A stretch of DNA of 64,000 nucleotides from Oryzomicrobium terrae (GTDB lineage: Bacteria > Pseudomonadota > Gammaproteobacteria > Burkholderiales > Rhodocyclaceae), in assembly GCF_008274805.1 (NCBI RefSeq), contig NZ_CP022579.1:2170001-2234000 (forward strand), written 5' to 3'. Below are positions 62,474-64,000 of this stretch, piece after piece. Position numbers and translations under genes: made by a program. Under the pieces are notes generated by a model. It saw only the letters and a list, made by a program, of their open reading frames with translations, searched no databases and was not told where the DNA came from. Each line of letters starts with the position of its first letter. Position 1 is the stretch's first letter.

Positions 62474-63787
62474 ATGCCTGCCCTGACAACTCCTTCCCTG
62501 CCTTCCCTGTGGTCGGCCACCGCCACGCCGCCGCCCCCAACCCAACCCCTCGACCACGATGCGGTGGCCGATGTGGCCATCATCGGCGCCGGTTATGCCG
62601 GCCTGTCCGCCGCCCTGCACCTGGCCGAAGCGGGCCGGCACGCGGTGGTGCTGGAGGCTGTCGAGATCGGCCACGGCGGTGCCGGGCGCAACAACGGCAT
62701 GGTCATCCCTGCCCTGACCCGGGCCTACCCGGCCGACCTGCGCGCTCGCTTCGGCATCGTGCGGGGCGATCGGCTGGCACGGCTGGTGGCCGGCTCCGCC
62801 GCCTTCACTTTCGACTTGATCCGCCGTCACCAGATTGCCTGCGACGCGGTGCAGACCGGCTGGACCCAGCCCGCCCATTCCCCCGGCCGGGCCCGCTTGG
62901 CCCGGGACCGTTTCGAGCAGTGGCAAGCCCTGGGGGCCGACGTGGCCTACCTGGACCGAAACGAAACCGCCACTCTGAGCGGCTCGCCCCTCTACCACGG
63001 CGCCTGGCTGGCCCGGAGCGGCGGCCACGTCAATCCGCTCAAGCTGGTACGCGGTCTGGCCGGCGCTGCCCAGGCCGCCGGGGCAACGATCCACACCCAA
63101 TCACCAGTCACCGCCGTGGCCCGGGACGGTGAGGGCTGGCGCCTCGCCACCCCCAGCGGCTCGCTGCGCGCCGCCAAGGTGATCGTCGCCACCGACGCCT
63201 ACAGCGACAATCTGTTCCCACAATTGCGCCGCTCGATCGTGCCGGTGCGCTTCTTCCAGCTCGCCACCGCCCCCCTGCCCGAGGCGGTGCGCCGTCAGGT
63301 GCTGCCCGGCTGCCAGGCCCTCTCCGATACCCACGCCGATATGTACTTCGTCCGTCCCACGGTGGACGGAAGGCTGGTGAGCGGCGGCGCCCTGGTCCTC
63401 AACCACCGCTGGCAACCGCGCCTGGCCCGGCACGTGGCCGGCCGGCTGGCCCGCATGTTCCCGGCCCTGGGGCCCTCGGTGAGTTTCGACTACGCCTGGG
63501 ACGGCCATGTGGCCATCACCACCGACTTCCTGCCCCGCCTGCACGAACTGGCCCCGGGCATCGTCACCGTGGCCGGCTACAACGGCCGGGGCGTGGCCCT
63601 GGCCACCGCCAGCGGCAAGGTCCTGGCCGACGCCGTGTTGGCGGGCGGCTCCTCGGCGGACCTGGCCGACCTGGACATTCCCCTCACTCCCCTGGCCCCG
63701 ATTCCCCTGCACGGGGCGCTGACCCGGGTCGCCTCGCTTGAATTACTGCGTTACCGCTGGCGCGATACCCAGGAAGTTGCCGCATGA
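62474..63787 (+). CDS. FAD-dependent amine/amino-acid oxidase (DAO family)
   Basis: 437 aa. FAD Rossmann motif VAIIGAGYAGLSAALHLAEAGRHAVVLE, GHGGAGRNNGMVIPALTR, then VIVATDAYSDNLFPQLRRSIVPVRFFQLATAPL and the closing GYNGRGVALATASGKVLAD, as in PuuB/OrdL-type gamma-glutamylputrescine and glycine/sarcosine oxidases. It oxidises a C-N bond of a secondary or primary amine and releases peroxide. The stop overlaps the M20 gene start by 4 bases, so the two steps are likely consecutive. Confidence 0.9.
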   Translation: MPALTTPSLPSLWSATATPPPPTQPLDHDAVADVAIIGAGYAGLSAALHLAEAGRHAVVLEAVEIGHGGAGRNNGMVIPALTRAYPADLRARFGIVRGDRLARLVAGSAAFTFDLIRRHQIACDAVQTGWTQPAHSPGRARLARDRFEQWQALGADVAYLDRNETATLSGSPLYHGAWLARSGGHVNPLKLVRGLAGAAQAAGATIHTQSPVTAVARDGEGWRLATPSGSLRAAKVIVATDAYSDNLFPQLRRSIVPVRFFQLATAPLPEAVRRQVLPGCQALSDTHADMYFVRPTVDGRLVSGGALVLNHRWQPRLARHVAGRLARMFPALGPSVSFDYAWDGHVAITTDFLPRLHELAPGIVTVAGYNGRGVALATASGKVLADAVLAGGSSADLADLDIPLTPLAPIPLHGALTRVASLELLRYRWRDTQEVAA

Positions 63788-64000
63788 ACACCACCATCCT
63801 CCCCCGCATCCCCCCCGCCGTCGCCGCCCTGGGCGAAGCCATGCGCGGCTGGCGCCATCACCTGCACGCCCATCCGGAAACCGCCTTCGAAGAAGTGCAG
63901 ACCAGCGCCTACGTGGCCGAACTGCTGAAGAGCTTTGGCATAGAGGTGCACACCGGCATCGCCAAGACCGGCGTGGTCGGGGTCATTCCGGGCAAGGCCC
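63784..64000 (+). CDS. M20 family amidohydrolase, partial (hippurate/IAA-amino acid hydrolase type)
   Basis: The first 72 residues are in view; the gene continues past the window. GWRHHLHAHPETAFEEVQTSAYVAELLKSFG is the conserved N-terminal motif of M20D amidohydrolases such as hippurate hydrolase, with the metal-ligand region HxHPE. These zinc enzymes cleave N-acyl bonds of amino acids or release amide-linked groups. Start ATG 63784 overlaps the oxidase stop (ATGA). Confidence 0.9.
   Translation, partial: MNTTILPRIPPAVAALGEAMRGWRHHLHAHPETAFEEVQTSAYVAELLKSFGIEVHTGIAKTGVVGVIPGKA

Overview
The window is GC-rich (about two thirds G+C), densely packed chromosomal DNA. Gene content and protein similarity suggest a betaproteobacterium, most likely Rhodocyclales (Azospira/Dechloromonas-like). 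The evidence is an rsx/rnfABCDGE-nth operon, tandem aat-bpt, a fabI/hydratase-Pta/ackA operon, a YbbA/arylesterase divergon, SelD/SelU, and many multi-domain cyclic-di-GMP proteins. The genus is an inference. I saw no tRNA, rRNA, CRISPR array, prophage, insertion sequence or plasmid gene; almost everything looks like vertically inherited core or shell genome.

Layout. 1-2.0 kb: a Fe(III) ABC transporter split over two divergent transcripts (permease on minus, ATPase on plus) with a TATAAT box and a Fur-like site between them. 2.0-4.7 kb: both N-end-rule aminoacyl transferases (Aat, Bpt), then quinone-linked PyrD. 4.9-11.1 kb: the Rsx/Rnf electron-transport complex, with overlapping or nearly abutting reading frames, followed by endonuclease III. 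11.1-14.4 kb: a FIST sensor protein, a DUF1841 protein and a Cache-domain chemoreceptor. 14.7-17.1 kb (minus): an M48 metallopeptidase and a J-like/DUF898 membrane protein. 17.2-19.5 kb: divergent AcuI-type and OYE-type reductases sharing a palindromic operator region. 19.5-23.0 kb: a MoxR AAA ATPase and a VWA protein with a diguanylate cyclase between them. 23.2-27.2 kb: a periplasmic solute-binding protein followed by a dual GGDEF/EAL protein. 27.5-36.6 kb: an orphan PilB/GspE ATPase, a small duplicated Cys-rich secreted protein, a VOC protein, HtpG behind a near-perfect heat-shock promoter, a 4xCBS-PAS-GAF-GGDEF protein, GreB and a small unknown protein. 36.8-40.2 kb: DUF465, MetY, an alpha/beta hydrolase, DUF3124 and a surface-antigen-like protein. 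40.3-42.0 kb: PiT phosphate transporter with its DUF47 partner. 42.3-45.7 kb: fabI, a hydratase/Pta fusion and ackA. 46.3-48.0 kb: YbbA ATPase and a GDSL esterase, divergent. 48.7-50.9 kb: SelD and SelU, divergent. 51.2-53.0 kb: a DMT exporter and a methyltransferase. 53.2-55.9 kb: a Pat-type lysine acetyltransferase. 56.4-64.0 kb: a dipeptide-type ABC importer, a VOC protein, a FAD amine oxidase and an M20 amidohydrolase that runs off the window. This last block looks like one uptake-and-degradation operon for an unknown amino-acid or peptide derivative.

Themes. Three cyclic-di-GMP proteins (20.4, 24.1 and 33.0 kb) each sit beside a plausible input or output partner. Acetyl-CoA/acetyl-phosphate genes at 43-46 kb and the protein acetyltransferase at 53 kb carry similar TGCA-type motifs upstream. 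A family of dispersed palindromic intergenic repeats with a GCGCCAG core occurs eight times. No single locus is clearly a new defence or mobile system. The best leads for undescribed biology are the repeat family, the DGC inside the MoxR-VWA pair, the J-like/DUF898-M48 pair, the solute-binding-protein/GGDEF-EAL pair, the duplicated Cys-rich secreted protein and the catabolic cluster at the right end.
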